This document shows, one piece after another, positions 42,536 to 52,008 of a stretch of DNA of 58,547 bases. This stretch comes from Pirellulaceae bacterium (lineage in GTDB: Bacteria > Planctomycetota > Planctomycetia > Pirellulales > Pirellulaceae). The notes below the pieces were generated by a model. It was not told the origin of the DNA. It worked only from the letters and a program-made list of their open reading frames with translations, and ran no database searches. Each line of letters starts with the position of its first letter. Position 1 is the stretch's first letter. The stretch lies in the NCBI GenBank assembly GCA_028280445.1, contig JANQLU010000120.1, positions 1-58,547 of the forward strand. Reading direction: 5' to 3'. The translations under genes and the position numbers were made by a program.

Positions 42536-43564
42536 TTAGTAAATCGCGCGAATCTCCGTCGGCGAGACAATTTTTGCACGAAAAATTTTGTTGGTTTTCG
42601 GATTCTTGACTCGAATGGAATCGCCTACTTTGCCGCTGTCCAAACTGATGGCTCCCGCCAAGGTCACACGAATGCGTCCTTTTTGCGCAACCACAGTGAC
42701 AACATCGTTGCTGGCAACAACGGGGCGATTGGATGTTTTCAGTTTTTTGAAATCACTGGCGGACAGGATACTGCCGCGACGGATCGGGCGTTTGACGACC
42801 ATGTTGTCGTTGGTTTGATGCAATGCGTCGTTGATGGATCTTGAGACAAACAGTTTTTTTTCCATGATGTAGTCGCCATTGAGCATGCGATCGTTGACCT
42901 GTTTATCTCGCGTTGCAATCAGAACATTTTTGGAAACAATTATGCTGCTGACCAATTGTGTTTTCATCAGCGGTTTGCCGTTGGACAATACGACCAGGCT
43001 GATAGTGCGTTTGCCAATCAAATCTCTCAAGGAATCCAGGATTTCGATCGTTAGCGCCGTCGCATCAGGTCGAGGGAGTTTGGTGATTGAGATGGCTTCG
43101 ACAGAAACCCAGTCGGGTGGAACTTGATAGAAATTCGCGAGCGCATTTTTGATTTTTTGCGCCGCCAGATTGCGAATCGTTTGTTCCAATTGGCTCGTAT
43201 TACGAGTTGTGTTTTTTTGTGATCTGGTGTTTTTTCTCTGGACCATCGTTTTGGAGCCGGTCACCCGGATTCCATGGAGATCGGCCAATCGCATTCGAAT
43301 GCGAACTTGGCCGGCTGAGATCGTTGTTTTGCCTCCGGTTTTGGGAGACAAAAATTCGACGTCGAGATTTTCGATTTCTTTTTTTAGTTTGGCGTCGTTG
43401 CAATAAACTTTGGCAATATCCGTAACACGAACTAGCGAGTTGCTGACTTCGGATTTCGCATACAACGAAACGGTTGCTCGCCATTGTTCCTGTCCATTGG
43501 CTAACGTTCCCAGGCACAGCAGGGTGATCAGAGAAAGTGTTGAGCGTATGGTGTTAGTCATCAT
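42536..43564 (-). CDS. flgA: flagella basal body P-ring formation protein FlgA
   Basis: A 342-residue P-ring chaperone from ATG 43564, four bases before... the flgG stop region (43566), so nearly coupled. The signal peptide is SLITLLCLGTLANGQ. The C-terminal SAF-like domain (VVKRPIRRGSILSASDFKKL, SNDVVTVVAQKGRIRVTLAGAISLDSGKVGDSIRVKN in family order) is clear. It is longer than the approximately 220-residue enterobacterial form because of an extra N-terminal domain. Confidence 0.9.
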   Translation of the reverse strand: MMTNTIRSTLSLITLLCLGTLANGQEQWRATVSLYAKSEVSNSLVRVTDIAKVYCNDAKLKKEIENLDVEFLSPKTGGKTTISAGQVRIRMRLADLHGIRVTGSKTMVQRKNTRSQKNTTRNTSQLEQTIRNLAAQKIKNALANFYQVPPDWVSVEAISITKLPRPDATALTIEILDSLRDLIGKRTISLVVLSNGKPLMKTQLVSSIIVSKNVLIATRDKQVNDRMLNGDYIMEKKLFVSRSINDALHQTNDNMVVKRPIRRGSILSASDFKKLKTSNRPVVASNDVVTVVAQKGRIRVTLAGAISLDSGKVGDSIRVKNPKTNKIFRAKIVSPTEIRAIY

Positions 43565-43565
43565 T

Positions 43566-44354
43566 TTATCGAACGATTTGCGCGGTGTTGGAGAGCATTT
43601 CATCGCCAGCCCGAATGGCGCGAGAGTTGATTTCATAGGCGCGTTGCGCAGAAATCAGGGAAACGAGTTCACGAACAACTTCGACATTGGAACGTTCCAG
43701 ATGGTTTTGCCGGAGCGCTCCAAAGCCTGGATCGGTGCCAGGTGTTCCTTCTTGCGCCGGTCCGGAGGCTGCTGTTTCTTTAAACAGATTTCCACCTACG
43801 TTTTCCAATCCTGCAGGATTTCGAAATTGATAGAGCTTGATATTTCCGATAGCGGTGTTTTGTCCGTCAATCGCTGATGACACCGTGCCATCTTGCCCAA
43901 TGCTCAAATTCGCAAGCGCGTTTTCTGGAATTTGAATATTGCCATCGAGTATTAAACCGTCTCCCGTAACCAACGTCCCATCTTGTTGCATCCGAAAAGC
44001 GCCATCGCGTGTGAAAGCGAAATTGCCATCAGGCAGCTGGATTCGAAAAAATCCTTCGCCTTCGATAGCAACATCGGTCTTGATACCAGTGGCTTCGGCG
44101 ATGCCTTGCGAAAAATTCTTTGTCGTACCCAAAACACGAACACCGCTGCCCAACTGCAAGCCGACGGGGGCGGTTTGTGTTTCGGTCAGTTGTCCGCCGG
44201 CTTGTTGGGCGGTCGAGTACAGCAAATCAGCAAAATCGACTTGATGTCGTTTGAATCCATTGGTGTTAACATTGGCAAGATTATTCGCCGTAACATCCAT
44301 CAATATTTCTTGCGCTCGCATTCCGGTGGCGCTGGAGAAAAAGGCTCGCAACAT
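43566..44354 (-). CDS. flgG: flagellar distal rod protein FlgG
   Basis: A 262-residue rod protein: MLRAFFSSATGMRAQEILMD at the start, ANNLANVNTNGFKRHQVDFADLLY, and LERSNVEVVRELVSLISAQRAYEINSRAI at the end. All are canonical for FlgG. Confidence 0.97.
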   Translation of the reverse strand: MLRAFFSSATGMRAQEILMDVTANNLANVNTNGFKRHQVDFADLLYSTAQQAGGQLTETQTAPVGLQLGSGVRVLGTTKNFSQGIAEATGIKTDVAIEGEGFFRIQLPDGNFAFTRDGAFRMQQDGTLVTGDGLILDGNIQIPENALANLSIGQDGTVSSAIDGQNTAIGNIKLYQFRNPAGLENVGGNLFKETAASGPAQEGTPGTDPGFGALRQNHLERSNVEVVRELVSLISAQRAYEINSRAIRAGDEMLSNTAQIVR

Positions 44355-44365
44355 GACATTATTTC

Positions 44366-45115
44366 CTAGTTGTTCCGTTGATTGACGTGTTGTGAAATTG
44401 CCTCGGAAATGGTTTGCAGTGATCGTTGTGCAGCTTCGAAATGCCGCATCCCGCTAATCATCTGAATCATCTCTGAAACCGCGTTTGAGTTCGACGACTC
44501 AAGGTAAAACTGTTGGACTTGGACGTTGTCGGCCGGTTTTGGCTGGACATCTGGAGGCGCTTGGAACAGCGTTGTTCCTGTTTGAACCAGACGGTCCACT
44601 TGATCAAAGTCAACGATTCGCAATTTGCCAATGGTCTGGCCCCCTACCGACACATCGCCGCTGGGACCAATCACGATTTGTTGAACCGAAGCGTTTTCGG
44701 GCATTCTGATTGGACCCGATTCAGATTCGACGAGTTGACCCGTCACCAACGTAAGTTGTTGTTGATCATTGATTTTGAAATTTCCGTTTCTGGTATAGAG
44801 CGGTCCATCGGCGCCTTGAACGACGAAAAACCCGCGTCCATTTAAAGCCACATTCAGTGAATCGCCGGTCCGCTCAATTCTGCCTTGAGAAAAATCAACG
44901 ATTTCACGAGCGATATGTGAGCCTTTGAGAGTTGTCAAAGCGGACGGTGTACTAGCGTCTGCCTGCCCGGCATGGTTGTCGGGCTGCGTTTCGATAACCT
45001 GTAACACGCGCTTGAATCCAGGCACATTGACATGCGCAAGATTGTGCGAGACCAGATCTTGGTTGTTTAAATTGATGTTCAGTGCCGTCGCACTGCTGTA
45101 CAAACCGTTGAGCAT
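44366..45115 (-). CDS. flgF: flagellar rod protein FlgF
   Basis: A 249-residue rod/hook family protein with SSATALNINLNNQDLVSHNLAHVNVPGFKR split over the N-terminal signature and SNSNAVSEMIQMISGMRHFEAAQRSLQTI at the C-terminus. Its place directly upstream of flgG fits FlgF. First gene of the leftward run flgF-G-A-H-I-J-N-K-L. Confidence 0.9.
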   Translation of the reverse strand: MLNGLYSSATALNINLNNQDLVSHNLAHVNVPGFKRVLQVIETQPDNHAGQADASTPSALTTLKGSHIAREIVDFSQGRIERTGDSLNVALNGRGFFVVQGADGPLYTRNGNFKINDQQQLTLVTGQLVESESGPIRMPENASVQQIVIGPSGDVSVGGQTIGKLRIVDFDQVDRLVQTGTTLFQAPPDVQPKPADNVQVQQFYLESSNSNAVSEMIQMISGMRHFEAAQRSLQTISEAISQHVNQRNN

Positions 45116-45517
45116 GGGATGATTTCAGGGGTCATGATATAGACGTACACGCGTCGCAGAATTCGGGGGCGGGTTCAAATTGCAACCTCTGTGCCAAACA
45201 AGTCATAAACAATGATTTGTTGAAAAATGACGGTTTTTTCGATTGATCGGGCACTTTGCGGAAATGGTCAACTCGCACCGCGCCGGAAAAATCGATCGCT
45301 TTGAGGTGAATTAAATTCGGCAAGCATCGAGATGCCAGCACCATTGCCTCGATTCTCTATCTCGCCGCGTTGGATCATTTTTTTCTCAGTAGCAATGAAG
45401 AAAAATCTAAGTTCGCCTGCGCGGCAGGCCGATAAAGCTTTCGTAATCGTATTAGTTCAACAAAGGGCAGTGCTAGCGATCACGGTGTAAAAACCATGCG
45501 CAGCAGTTGAAACGACG
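45116..45517. other. divergent control region between flgF and fliL
   Basis: No supported gene. It must hold the promoters of both flagellar runs of block 2. A sigma-28-like site for the fliL direction is at 45407-45435. No matching site was found for the flgF direction. Confidence 0.6.
45407..45435 (+). promoter_or_regulatory. sigma-28 (FliA)-type promoter of the fliL operon
   Basis: A perfect GCCGATAA at 45428-45435, the sigma-28 -10 consensus, with CTAAG at 45407-45411 and a 16-base gap. The known -35 is CTAAA or TAAA at about 15-16 bases. It lies about 82 bases ahead of fliL, whose operon contains fliA itself. Confidence 0.65.
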
Positions 45518-46024
45518 ATGTCTGATCAAGAAAACACTGAAACAACTGAACCGACCACCGGCAAAAAAAGCTCTCTCCTGATGACTGTGGGAGTTGCGGT
45601 CGTTGCTATTATCGCGGGTGTTGCTACGCCGTTTCTCGTTACGACTCTCTCGTCCAGTAGCGGTGGTGATTCAAAAGGCAAAGGCAACAAGGCGGAAACG
45701 GACGCTTATGAATTCGTTTCCTTTGACGAAGTTGTCGTCAACATCGATGAACCGCGATTGACACGGTATCTGCGACTCAAGGTTTCGCTGCAAGTATATG
45801 AAAGCGACAAACTCGATGTCGAGAAAATGATCGAAAAGAAAAAGTTGATCCTCCGCGATTGGTTAACCAGTTTTTTGGGCGACCAGGGAATGGAGTCGAT
45901 TCGCGGTGCGGCGGGGCACAATCGTTTGCGCCGCGAAATCAAAGATCACTTCAACTCGGTGCTGGCACCTGATGGAAACGAATTGATCCTTGGCATTCTG
46001 TTTGAGGAGTTTAACGTTCAATGA
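45518..46024 (+). CDS. fliL: flagellar basal body-associated protein FliL
   Basis: A 168-residue single-pass protein with helix SLLMTVGVAVVAIIAGVATPFLV (about 19-41), then a stomatin-like periplasmic domain (VVVNIDEPRLTRYLRLKVSLQVYE, ILFEEFNVQ). It supports stator function. It overlaps the fliM start by four bases. Confidence 0.93.
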   Translation: MSDQENTETTEPTTGKKSSLLMTVGVAVVAIIAGVATPFLVTTLSSSSGGDSKGKGNKAETDAYEFVSFDEVVVNIDEPRLTRYLRLKVSLQVYESDKLDVEKMIEKKKLILRDWLTSFLGDQGMESIRGAAGHNRLRREIKDHFNSVLAPDGNELILGILFEEFNVQ

Positions 46025-46884
46025 GCGGAGAATTCCAAAAATTTGATTTTAAAAAACCGAGTGGTCTGAGCAACGATAGCCTGGAGTTGACCCGAGTCTG
46101 GTTTAAAAACTGGACGAGCATTTTCAAAGAGAAATGGACACAAATCGGCAACACCGCACCAGGTTTTGAATTCGATTCCGATGCGGCACATTCGTTTGAA
46201 GTTTTAAGAAAGCAGTTTGCTTCGCCGAGCGTTGCATTCCAATTGAGAATCCCGTCGCAAAACCTGGATTCGATTCTGGTGTTTCAACGAATTGATGCAC
46301 TCAATATCTGTTTCGACATGTTAGGTGAGGAAAGTTCGGAAACGATTGATCGGGAATTGTCCGATATCGAATTTTCGCTGTTTAATCTGTTCACGACCGA
46401 GTTGCTCAACAGCTTCAGCGAAGCCTGGCCCATGAAAGAGAAATTGACCGTCGAATTGGGCGATCGCGTTCACCAAGTGCATCGAAGCCGATTGTTTGAT
46501 CCAAAACTGATCATGCTGAATGTTAAATTCCGGTTGTCGCGCGAAGGTGCCGAAGATACAGCGTTTCACTTGCTAGTGCCCCAAAAGGATTTTGAAAATT
46601 TCCTGATGCAATCGGCCAGCGAAATATCCGCAGCCCAGCAATCGGCTGCGACACAGTTGATGGAAAACAAGGCACTGGAAATCGAAGTTAATTTATCGGT
46701 GATCCTGGGCGACGCCGTAATCAAACTGGCCGACTTGAATCAGCTACAAGCGGGCGATGTCGTCAGATTCGGGCAAAAGATCGATGAACCGTTGGAAGTG
46801 ACGGTGGAAGATCGCCCGAAATTTCGTGTATGGCCGGGCGTGTTAAATCAACAGCAGGCCGTCGTTGTTTCTCAAGTTTTGTGA
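46021..46884 (+). CDS. fliM: flagellar motor switch protein FliM, divergent
   Basis: A 287-residue protein, shorter than the usual 320-335. The C-terminal SpoA domain is clear (LEIEVNLSVILGDAVIKLADL, LQAGDVVRFGQKIDEPLEVTV). The middle domain is recognisable only by pattern (NLDSILVFQRIDALNICFDML). The N-terminal EIDALL-type CheY-binding motif is absent, and the GGxG motif of the middle domain is replaced by LGEES. Position between fliL and fliN secures the assignment. Confidence 0.87.
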   Translation: MSGEFQKFDFKKPSGLSNDSLELTRVWFKNWTSIFKEKWTQIGNTAPGFEFDSDAAHSFEVLRKQFASPSVAFQLRIPSQNLDSILVFQRIDALNICFDMLGEESSETIDRELSDIEFSLFNLFTTELLNSFSEAWPMKEKLTVELGDRVHQVHRSRLFDPKLIMLNVKFRLSREGAEDTAFHLLVPQKDFENFLMQSASEISAAQQSAATQLMENKALEIEVNLSVILGDAVIKLADLNQLQAGDVVRFGQKIDEPLEVTVEDRPKFRVWPGVLNQQQAVVVSQVL

Positions 46885-46899
46885 TGATGTGGAGGTACT

Positions 46900-47334
46900 A
46901 TGGATTCCCAACCGACTGAAACCGTTGACGAACAACAAACGGATTCCGACGATCTCCAAACCAACGAAGCAATCGAGCAAACTGATTCCGAAGCAACCGA
47001 AGAACAACTCGAAGCCGACGACGCTTCGAAAATTTCAACCAAAGAACCCGAGTTTGCCGAGTTGAGCGAGTCCCCCCCGTCGAAACAGATCGGGTCCATC
47101 AACCGATTTCTCGATGTTTCGGTCCAGGTGGCAGCGGAACTCGGCAAAGTGACGCTTCCAATCGGTGAACTTTTGAAAATTGGCGAAGGATCTGTGATCG
47201 AATTGAATCGATCCATTTCTGAACCCATCGATCTCGTTGCCCAGGGAGTAAAAATTGCCAGCGGCGATGTTGTCGTGATCGATGATTGCTTTGCGATTCG
47301 AATCAAAGAAGTTGAAAGCGAGTCGGGCAGCTAG
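46900..47334 (+). CDS. fliN: flagellar motor switch protein FliN
   Basis: A 144-residue protein. The first 60 residues are acidic and disordered. The rest is a canonical SpoA domain: FLDVSVQVAAELGKVTLPIGELLKIGEGSV, ELNRSISEPIDLVAQGVKIASGDVVVID in family order. It forms the bottom of the C ring. Confidence 0.95.
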   Translation: MDSQPTETVDEQQTDSDDLQTNEAIEQTDSEATEEQLEADDASKISTKEPEFAELSESPPSKQIGSINRFLDVSVQVAAELGKVTLPIGELLKIGEGSVIELNRSISEPIDLVAQGVKIASGDVVVIDDCFAIRIKEVESESGS

Positions 47335-47371
47335 AAACCAACAACAAAACATTTGAATTGGGCAGAATTCA

Positions 47372-48115
47372 ATGTCATTAAAATTAAAACGAACCAACTT
47401 CAAAAAATCAGCTGCGCGCATCGTTATTCGGCTCGCCGTCCTGATTCCCATCTGCTTGATCGCGCTGAATTCTACAGCGTCGGCGCAGAACTCACAAAAT
47501 CTGCGTCCGTTGACGCCCAAGAAATTCAATCCCAATGATTTTCAGGGTTCCCAACTGCGCGCGCAACCCAACACGCGTTCCAACACGCCCGTGCAAAACA
47601 ATCAGCAACAAAACAGTTGGCAGCAAAACCAAACGAATCCTCCGGTCCAGCTAACTTCGCATGTTGAACCCGTTGAATCATCAAACAACAGTACTGCTCC
47701 GGCACCGCAAAGCGAACAGTCAGTCAAAAAACAACCGATCGAAGAGTCCATCGAACTGCCCTATGACATCGACCAACTGAATCAAAAAGATGGAGTCCGC
47801 AAGAAAGGTCAACGTTTGGACCTGGGACAAACCATCCAGAAGATGGCTTTTTCAACCTTCGCGGTACTGGTTGGTTGTGTGGTTGTTCTGGTGGCGATCA
47901 AAAAATTTGGACTGTCGAAAGTCGTCAATCAAGAAACTGAGTCGTCCGGTGATATGCGAGTGATCGACTCGGTGAATATTGGTCCCAAATGTCAGCTACG
48001 AGTCGTTCAGTTGAACAAACACAAAATTGTCGTGGCGGTTGATCCGACCGGCATCAAATCGGTCCTGCATTTGTCAGGCGCGTTTACGGACGAGTTACAC
48101 GAAACAACGAATTGA
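47372..48115 (+). CDS. fliO: FliO-like flagellar biosynthesis protein
   Basis: A 247-residue protein with an N-terminal signal (VLIPICLIALNSTASAQ), a Gln/Asn/Pro-rich linker (about 45-130), one membrane helix (FSTFAVLVGCVVVLVAI), and a small C-terminal beta domain (VIDSVNIGPKCQLRVVQLNKHKIVVAVDPTG) typical of FliO. It overlaps fliP by four bases. Confidence 0.85.
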   Translation: MSLKLKRTNFKKSAARIVIRLAVLIPICLIALNSTASAQNSQNLRPLTPKKFNPNDFQGSQLRAQPNTRSNTPVQNNQQQNSWQQNQTNPPVQLTSHVEPVESSNNSTAPAPQSEQSVKKQPIEESIELPYDIDQLNQKDGVRKKGQRLDLGQTIQKMAFSTFAVLVGCVVVLVAIKKFGLSKVVNQETESSGDMRVIDSVNIGPKCQLRVVQLNKHKIVVAVDPTGIKSVLHLSGAFTDELHETTN

Positions 48116-48843
48116 GTTTTGTACTGGAAAACAAAATGGGGCCTGAGACACAACAACAACCGCCGATTCCCGACACGGCCGTGATTGAACAAATCACGAA
48201 CAACGAAGGGTTTCAAGGATTAGCGCCGCCGCTGCAAATCGCGTTGATGCTGGGCGCCATGATCCTGTTGTCAGGAGCATTGGTCAGCGTAACATCATTC
48301 ACACGGATTGTGATTGTTTTGTCTTTTGTTCGTCGCGCATTGTCGACTCAAGAAATTCCACCAAATCAAGTGATCATCGGACTGTCATTGTTTTTGACAT
48401 TGTTTGTGATGGGTCCGACGTTGCAGAACATTCAAAAAAATTCCATCAAACCCTATCTCGATAAAAAGATCTCGGCGACTCAAGCCTGGGAGGGAAGTGT
48501 TGGAGAAATGAGGCAGTTTATGCTGCAGCAAACACGCCCCGAAGATCTGTCTTTGTTTTTAACGATGTCCGAGGTCGGAACCGTGAAAACAACGGCCAAC
48601 ATTCCAACACGAGTGTTGGTGCCTTCGTTTATCGTGAGCGAACTGAAAACGGCATTCATCATGGGGTTTTGTATCTACGTTCCGTTTTTGTTGATCGACA
48701 TTGTTGTTTCAACAATCTTGATGTCACTCGGAATGATGATGATGCCGCCAGTGATTATATCCACACCTTGCAAATTGATGCTGTTTGTTCTCGTCGACGG
48801 ATGGCATTTGGTGGCTTACTCGCTAAGCCAAAGTTTTGTCTGA
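48112..48843 (+). CDS. fliP: flagellar biosynthesis protein FliP
   Basis: A 243-residue export gate protein. It is given here from TTG 48112, overlapping the fliO stop; ATG 48136 is an alternative. Diagnostic motifs: SFTRIVIVLSFVRRAL, PPNQVIIGLSLFLTLFVMGP, VPSFIVSELKTAFIMGFCIYVPF and SLGMMMMPPVIISTPCKLMLFVLVDGW. Confidence 0.96.
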   Translation: MSFVLENKMGPETQQQPPIPDTAVIEQITNNEGFQGLAPPLQIALMLGAMILLSGALVSVTSFTRIVIVLSFVRRALSTQEIPPNQVIIGLSLFLTLFVMGPTLQNIQKNSIKPYLDKKISATQAWEGSVGEMRQFMLQQTRPEDLSLFLTMSEVGTVKTTANIPTRVLVPSFIVSELKTAFIMGFCIYVPFLLIDIVVSTILMSLGMMMMPPVIISTPCKLMLFVLVDGWHLVAYSLSQSFV

Positions 48844-48853
48844 CGGAATTGGT

Positions 48854-51010
48854 ATGTCCAGCACAGTGGCTAATAAAGAAACGAACAAAGGGTTCGCTCA
48901 ACGGAGTGAACTTTTGCTCGTTGCTGGAATGTTGGCGGTGATCGCGGTCATCCTCGTTCCCATGCCAACTTATGTGTTGGACATGATGCTGGCGTTGAAT
49001 CTGGCGATGGCAGTGTTGTTGTTGCTGGTAACGCTGAACGCAAAACAACCGTTGGAAGTTTCTGTTTTTCCATCACTGTTGCTGTTGCTGACGCTTTATC
49101 GCCTGGCGATCAATGTGGCCACTACTCGGATGATTTTGTCGGGCGGAGAAGCCGGCAAGATTGTATCCACATTTGGCAGCATCGTGGTTGGAAACTCTCT
49201 CGTTGTCGGTATCGTGATCTTTCTCATTCTGGTGATCATCCAGTTTGTCGTGATCACCAAAGGAGCGACGAGGATTTCAGAAGTCAACGCACGTTTTATT
49301 CTCGATGCGCTGCCCGGAAAACAAATGGCCATCGATGCGGAACTCGGTGCGCAAACAATATCCAAAGAAGAGGCGCAAGAGCGCCGCAAGCATTTGGCGA
49401 GCGAAGCAGAGTTTTACGGTGCCATGGACGGTGCCAGTAAATATGTTCGCGGGGATGCCATCGCGGGTTTGATCATTACCGCGGTCAACATTATCGGCGG
49501 TGTTGTCATTGGAATCACACAAGGTCTGACCTTCGGACAAGCGATCGAGCTTTACTCGATGTTGACCATTGGTGACGGGTTGGTTTCACAGATCCCCGCG
49601 CTGCTCATCGCAACCACAGCAGGTATCCTGGTCACCAAAGCGACATCGTCAGAAAGTCTTGGCAATGAAATCGGTTCACAGATGTTGATGAGCCGACGAC
49701 CGCTGACAATTGGCGCCGTCATTTTGTTCTGCGTCGGATTGACACCCGGATTTCCAAAAATTCCTTTTCTACTGTTGGCCATCGTTTGTTTCGTTGCGTC
49801 TCGAAATGCCAAGCTGGTGCAAAAAACAGACGCTGAGCAGCCTTCGGAACCGGATGGGACCGGCAAACCCGACGATGCATCGCCAGACGATTCACCGATC
49901 AGAGAATTTGTAAACTCCGAGCGAGTGATGGTCGAGCTAGGACTAGGCCTTTCCACGATGGTCGACGCCTCCAAAGCGATGGGGCTCCGAGATCGCATTG
50001 TCAAACTGCGAAAAGATCTGGCCAAGGAACATGGATTCTGGGTTCCCGCTGTTCGTCTTCGAACCAATCCAGAAATGCAACACGACCAGTATTTTATCTG
50101 GCTCAACGGTCGCAAAATTGGCGAAGGTCATTTGAAAGTCAACGAATTCCTAGCCATTAATCCTGGTACAGCGACACTTGCGATCGACGGAGAAGCAACC
50201 GTCGAACCAGCGTTCGGGCTCGAAGCACTGTGGATTTCTCAAGCCACGAGACAACGTGCAGAAATTGGCGGTTACACCGTGGTCGATGCGCCAACCGTGT
50301 TGATCACGCATCTCAGTGAATTGTTCTGTCGATACGCACACGAGTTGCTAGGCAGTGAAGATTTGCAGTCGATGTTAAAGCAAGTCGAAGAAACCGCGCC
50401 GTCGGTGATCGCCGAGCTCAAGCCTGAAATTGTTCGTGCAGGAACACTGCGACGAGTGTTGGCCAATCTCCTGGCTGAAAAGGTCTCGATTTCGTCACTG
50501 GAAAACATTTTGGAATCCGCAGCCCATCATGGCCAAACCGTCAAACAACCTGAATTGTTGACGGATTTGGTGCGCCAAGATATCGGCAGCATTATCTGTC
50601 AACGGTACTTGAACGCCAACGACGAACTGGTCGTGGTTGTTCTGGATCCAAAATTGGAATCTCGTCTGCGAGAAAAACTCAATGAAGGAAAATTGTCACT
50701 GGCACCGACTCCGTTGAAAAACCTGATTCAGGCACTGCAAGCCGAATGGGAGAAATTTGCCTTGCAAGAACAGAGTGTGGCCGTGATGACTGATCCAATG
50801 CTCCGCCGCCCGCTTCGCGAGGCAATTTTCCGAGCACTTCCCGATCTCGGAATTTTGTCTTTTACCGAAATCTCCAAAGACTTCAAACTCGCCGCGTCGT
50901 CGATGATCCGTTGTGATCAAGTTTTTCCTGCCGAAGACAACGTGACCGTCGATCCCAACTCACCCCCCAATGACTTTCAACGTGAAAGTTGGGCCAACCA
51001 AGCCGCTTAG
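48854..51010 (+). CDS. flhA: flagellar biosynthesis protein FlhA
   Basis: A 718-residue export gate subunit from ATG 48854. The N-terminal half has eight membrane helices and the FHIPEP-type signature region (SVFPSLLLLLTLYRLAINVATTRMIL, RFILDALPGKQMAIDAELG). The C-terminal cytoplasmic domain (LELGLGLSTMVD, DAPTVLITHLSEL, VRQDIGSIICQRYL) binds chaperone-substrate complexes. Confidence 0.97.
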   Translation: MSSTVANKETNKGFAQRSELLLVAGMLAVIAVILVPMPTYVLDMMLALNLAMAVLLLLVTLNAKQPLEVSVFPSLLLLLTLYRLAINVATTRMILSGGEAGKIVSTFGSIVVGNSLVVGIVIFLILVIIQFVVITKGATRISEVNARFILDALPGKQMAIDAELGAQTISKEEAQERRKHLASEAEFYGAMDGASKYVRGDAIAGLIITAVNIIGGVVIGITQGLTFGQAIELYSMLTIGDGLVSQIPALLIATTAGILVTKATSSESLGNEIGSQMLMSRRPLTIGAVILFCVGLTPGFPKIPFLLLAIVCFVASRNAKLVQKTDAEQPSEPDGTGKPDDASPDDSPIREFVNSERVMVELGLGLSTMVDASKAMGLRDRIVKLRKDLAKEHGFWVPAVRLRTNPEMQHDQYFIWLNGRKIGEGHLKVNEFLAINPGTATLAIDGEATVEPAFGLEALWISQATRQRAEIGGYTVVDAPTVLITHLSELFCRYAHELLGSEDLQSMLKQVEETAPSVIAELKPEIVRAGTLRRVLANLLAEKVSISSLENILESAAHHGQTVKQPELLTDLVRQDIGSIICQRYLNANDELVVVVLDPKLESRLREKLNEGKLSLAPTPLKNLIQALQAEWEKFALQEQSVAVMTDPMLRRPLREAIFRALPDLGILSFTEISKDFKLAASSMIRCDQVFPAEDNVTVDPNSPPNDFQRESWANQAA

Positions 51011-51025
51011 GAAATCACTTTGTCA

Positions 51026-51223
51026 ATGAACAAAACAAGTCAACTGAAAAAGATCCCGATTTGCAGGTTTTCGATGATATCGACGGCTTGCGTCGCCATT
51101 TTGGTGGGTGCCGGATATGGCGTCGAACCGTGGGTCGTTTTTCAGCGCGCGTTCATTGGCACTTGTATTGTCGGAACGTTGTCGTTTTTTGCACGACTGT
51201 GGTTTGAAACCGTTTTTAACTAG
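51026..51223 (+). CDS. small two-helix membrane protein between flhA and fliA
   Basis: A 65-residue protein from ATG 51026 (TTG 51020 possible). It has a basic start (MNKTSQLKKIPICR) and two hydrophobic segments (MISTACVAILVGAGYGV and AFIGTCIVGTLSFFARL). It sits 15 bases after flhA, in the place where many bacteria have flhF and flhG. I do not recognise a family. Confidence 0.65.
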   Translation: MNKTSQLKKIPICRFSMISTACVAILVGAGYGVEPWVVFQRAFIGTCIVGTLSFFARLWFETVFN

Positions 51224-51285
51224 CAACCTGAGAAGCATCATTTCAAAAACACGAAAATTTCAAACTCAATCTGACAGGTATCAAA

Positions 51286-52008
51286 ATGGTAATTCGTAAC
51301 ATAGAAGGCGCAGCTAAGGCCTACGAGGCAAAACAAGCCGCGTCGGATCGCGAACAGCTGATCCTCGACCATATCGAATATACCCAAGCTGTCCTGTCAA
51401 GCATTACCAGCAATCTGCCCGCGAATGTTGACAAAGACAATTTGAACGCCGCCGGACTTCTGGGATTAACCGAAGCTGCGCACAGCTTTGACGAATCGCG
51501 CGGAGTAAATTTTAAATCTTTTGCGTTTCCGCGCATCCGAGGCGCTGTCATCGACGAATTGAGGCGCATATCTCCGCTGCCACAAAAAATGATGTCGCGC
51601 GTCAAATTGGTTCGCGATGCCATCGAATGGTTGACGCCCCCGGTAACTCCGGAAGCGATCGCAGATGCGACGGGATTGACGGTCGATGAAGTCGAAGATG
51701 CGTTTGCCGCGATGAAAGTTTCGATGCCACAAGGCTGGGACGAAATTGGCGGTTTCGCTGTGACCCAAGTCGATGGCCCCGATGCTCAAGTCGAGAAAAA
51801 AGAACTCGTGGAACAATTGGCAGATGCCATTGAGCAATTGCCAAACCGCGAACGCATGGTCCTGACGATGTACTACATGGAGTCCATGCTGTTAAAGGAA
51901 ATCGGAGTTGTGCTGGGAATTTCAGAGTCGAGAACATCGAGGGTTCTCGCCAGCGCCGAATTTCGGCTCAAACAAAAATTTGAATCAATGGATACTCGTG
52001 ATGAATAG
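51286..52008 (+). CDS. fliA: flagellar sigma factor FliA (sigma-28)
   Basis: A 240-residue sigma-70 family factor of FliA/WhiG type. Region 2 is AAGLLGLTEAAHSFDESRGVNFKSFAFPRIRGAVIDELRR, region 3 VTPEAIADATGLTVDEVEDAF, and region 4 EQLPNRERMVLTMYYMESMLLKEIGVVLGISESRTSRVLASA, each as ordered segments of the family. It should transcribe late flagellar genes and, through the site at 45407-45435, possibly its own operon. No flgM is found next to it. Confidence 0.95.
   Translation: MVIRNIEGAAKAYEAKQAASDREQLILDHIEYTQAVLSSITSNLPANVDKDNLNAAGLLGLTEAAHSFDESRGVNFKSFAFPRIRGAVIDELRRISPLPQKMMSRVKLVRDAIEWLTPPVTPEAIADATGLTVDEVEDAFAAMKVSMPQGWDEIGGFAVTQVDGPDAQVEKKELVEQLADAIEQLPNRERMVLTMYYMESMLLKEIGVVLGISESRTSRVLASAEFRLKQKFESMDTRDE

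Noticed and set aside
45132..45344. Minus-strand open frame of 70 codons just before flgF
   Set aside because: Although close to flgF, it has no ribosome binding site or recognisable features and is more likely leader sequence.
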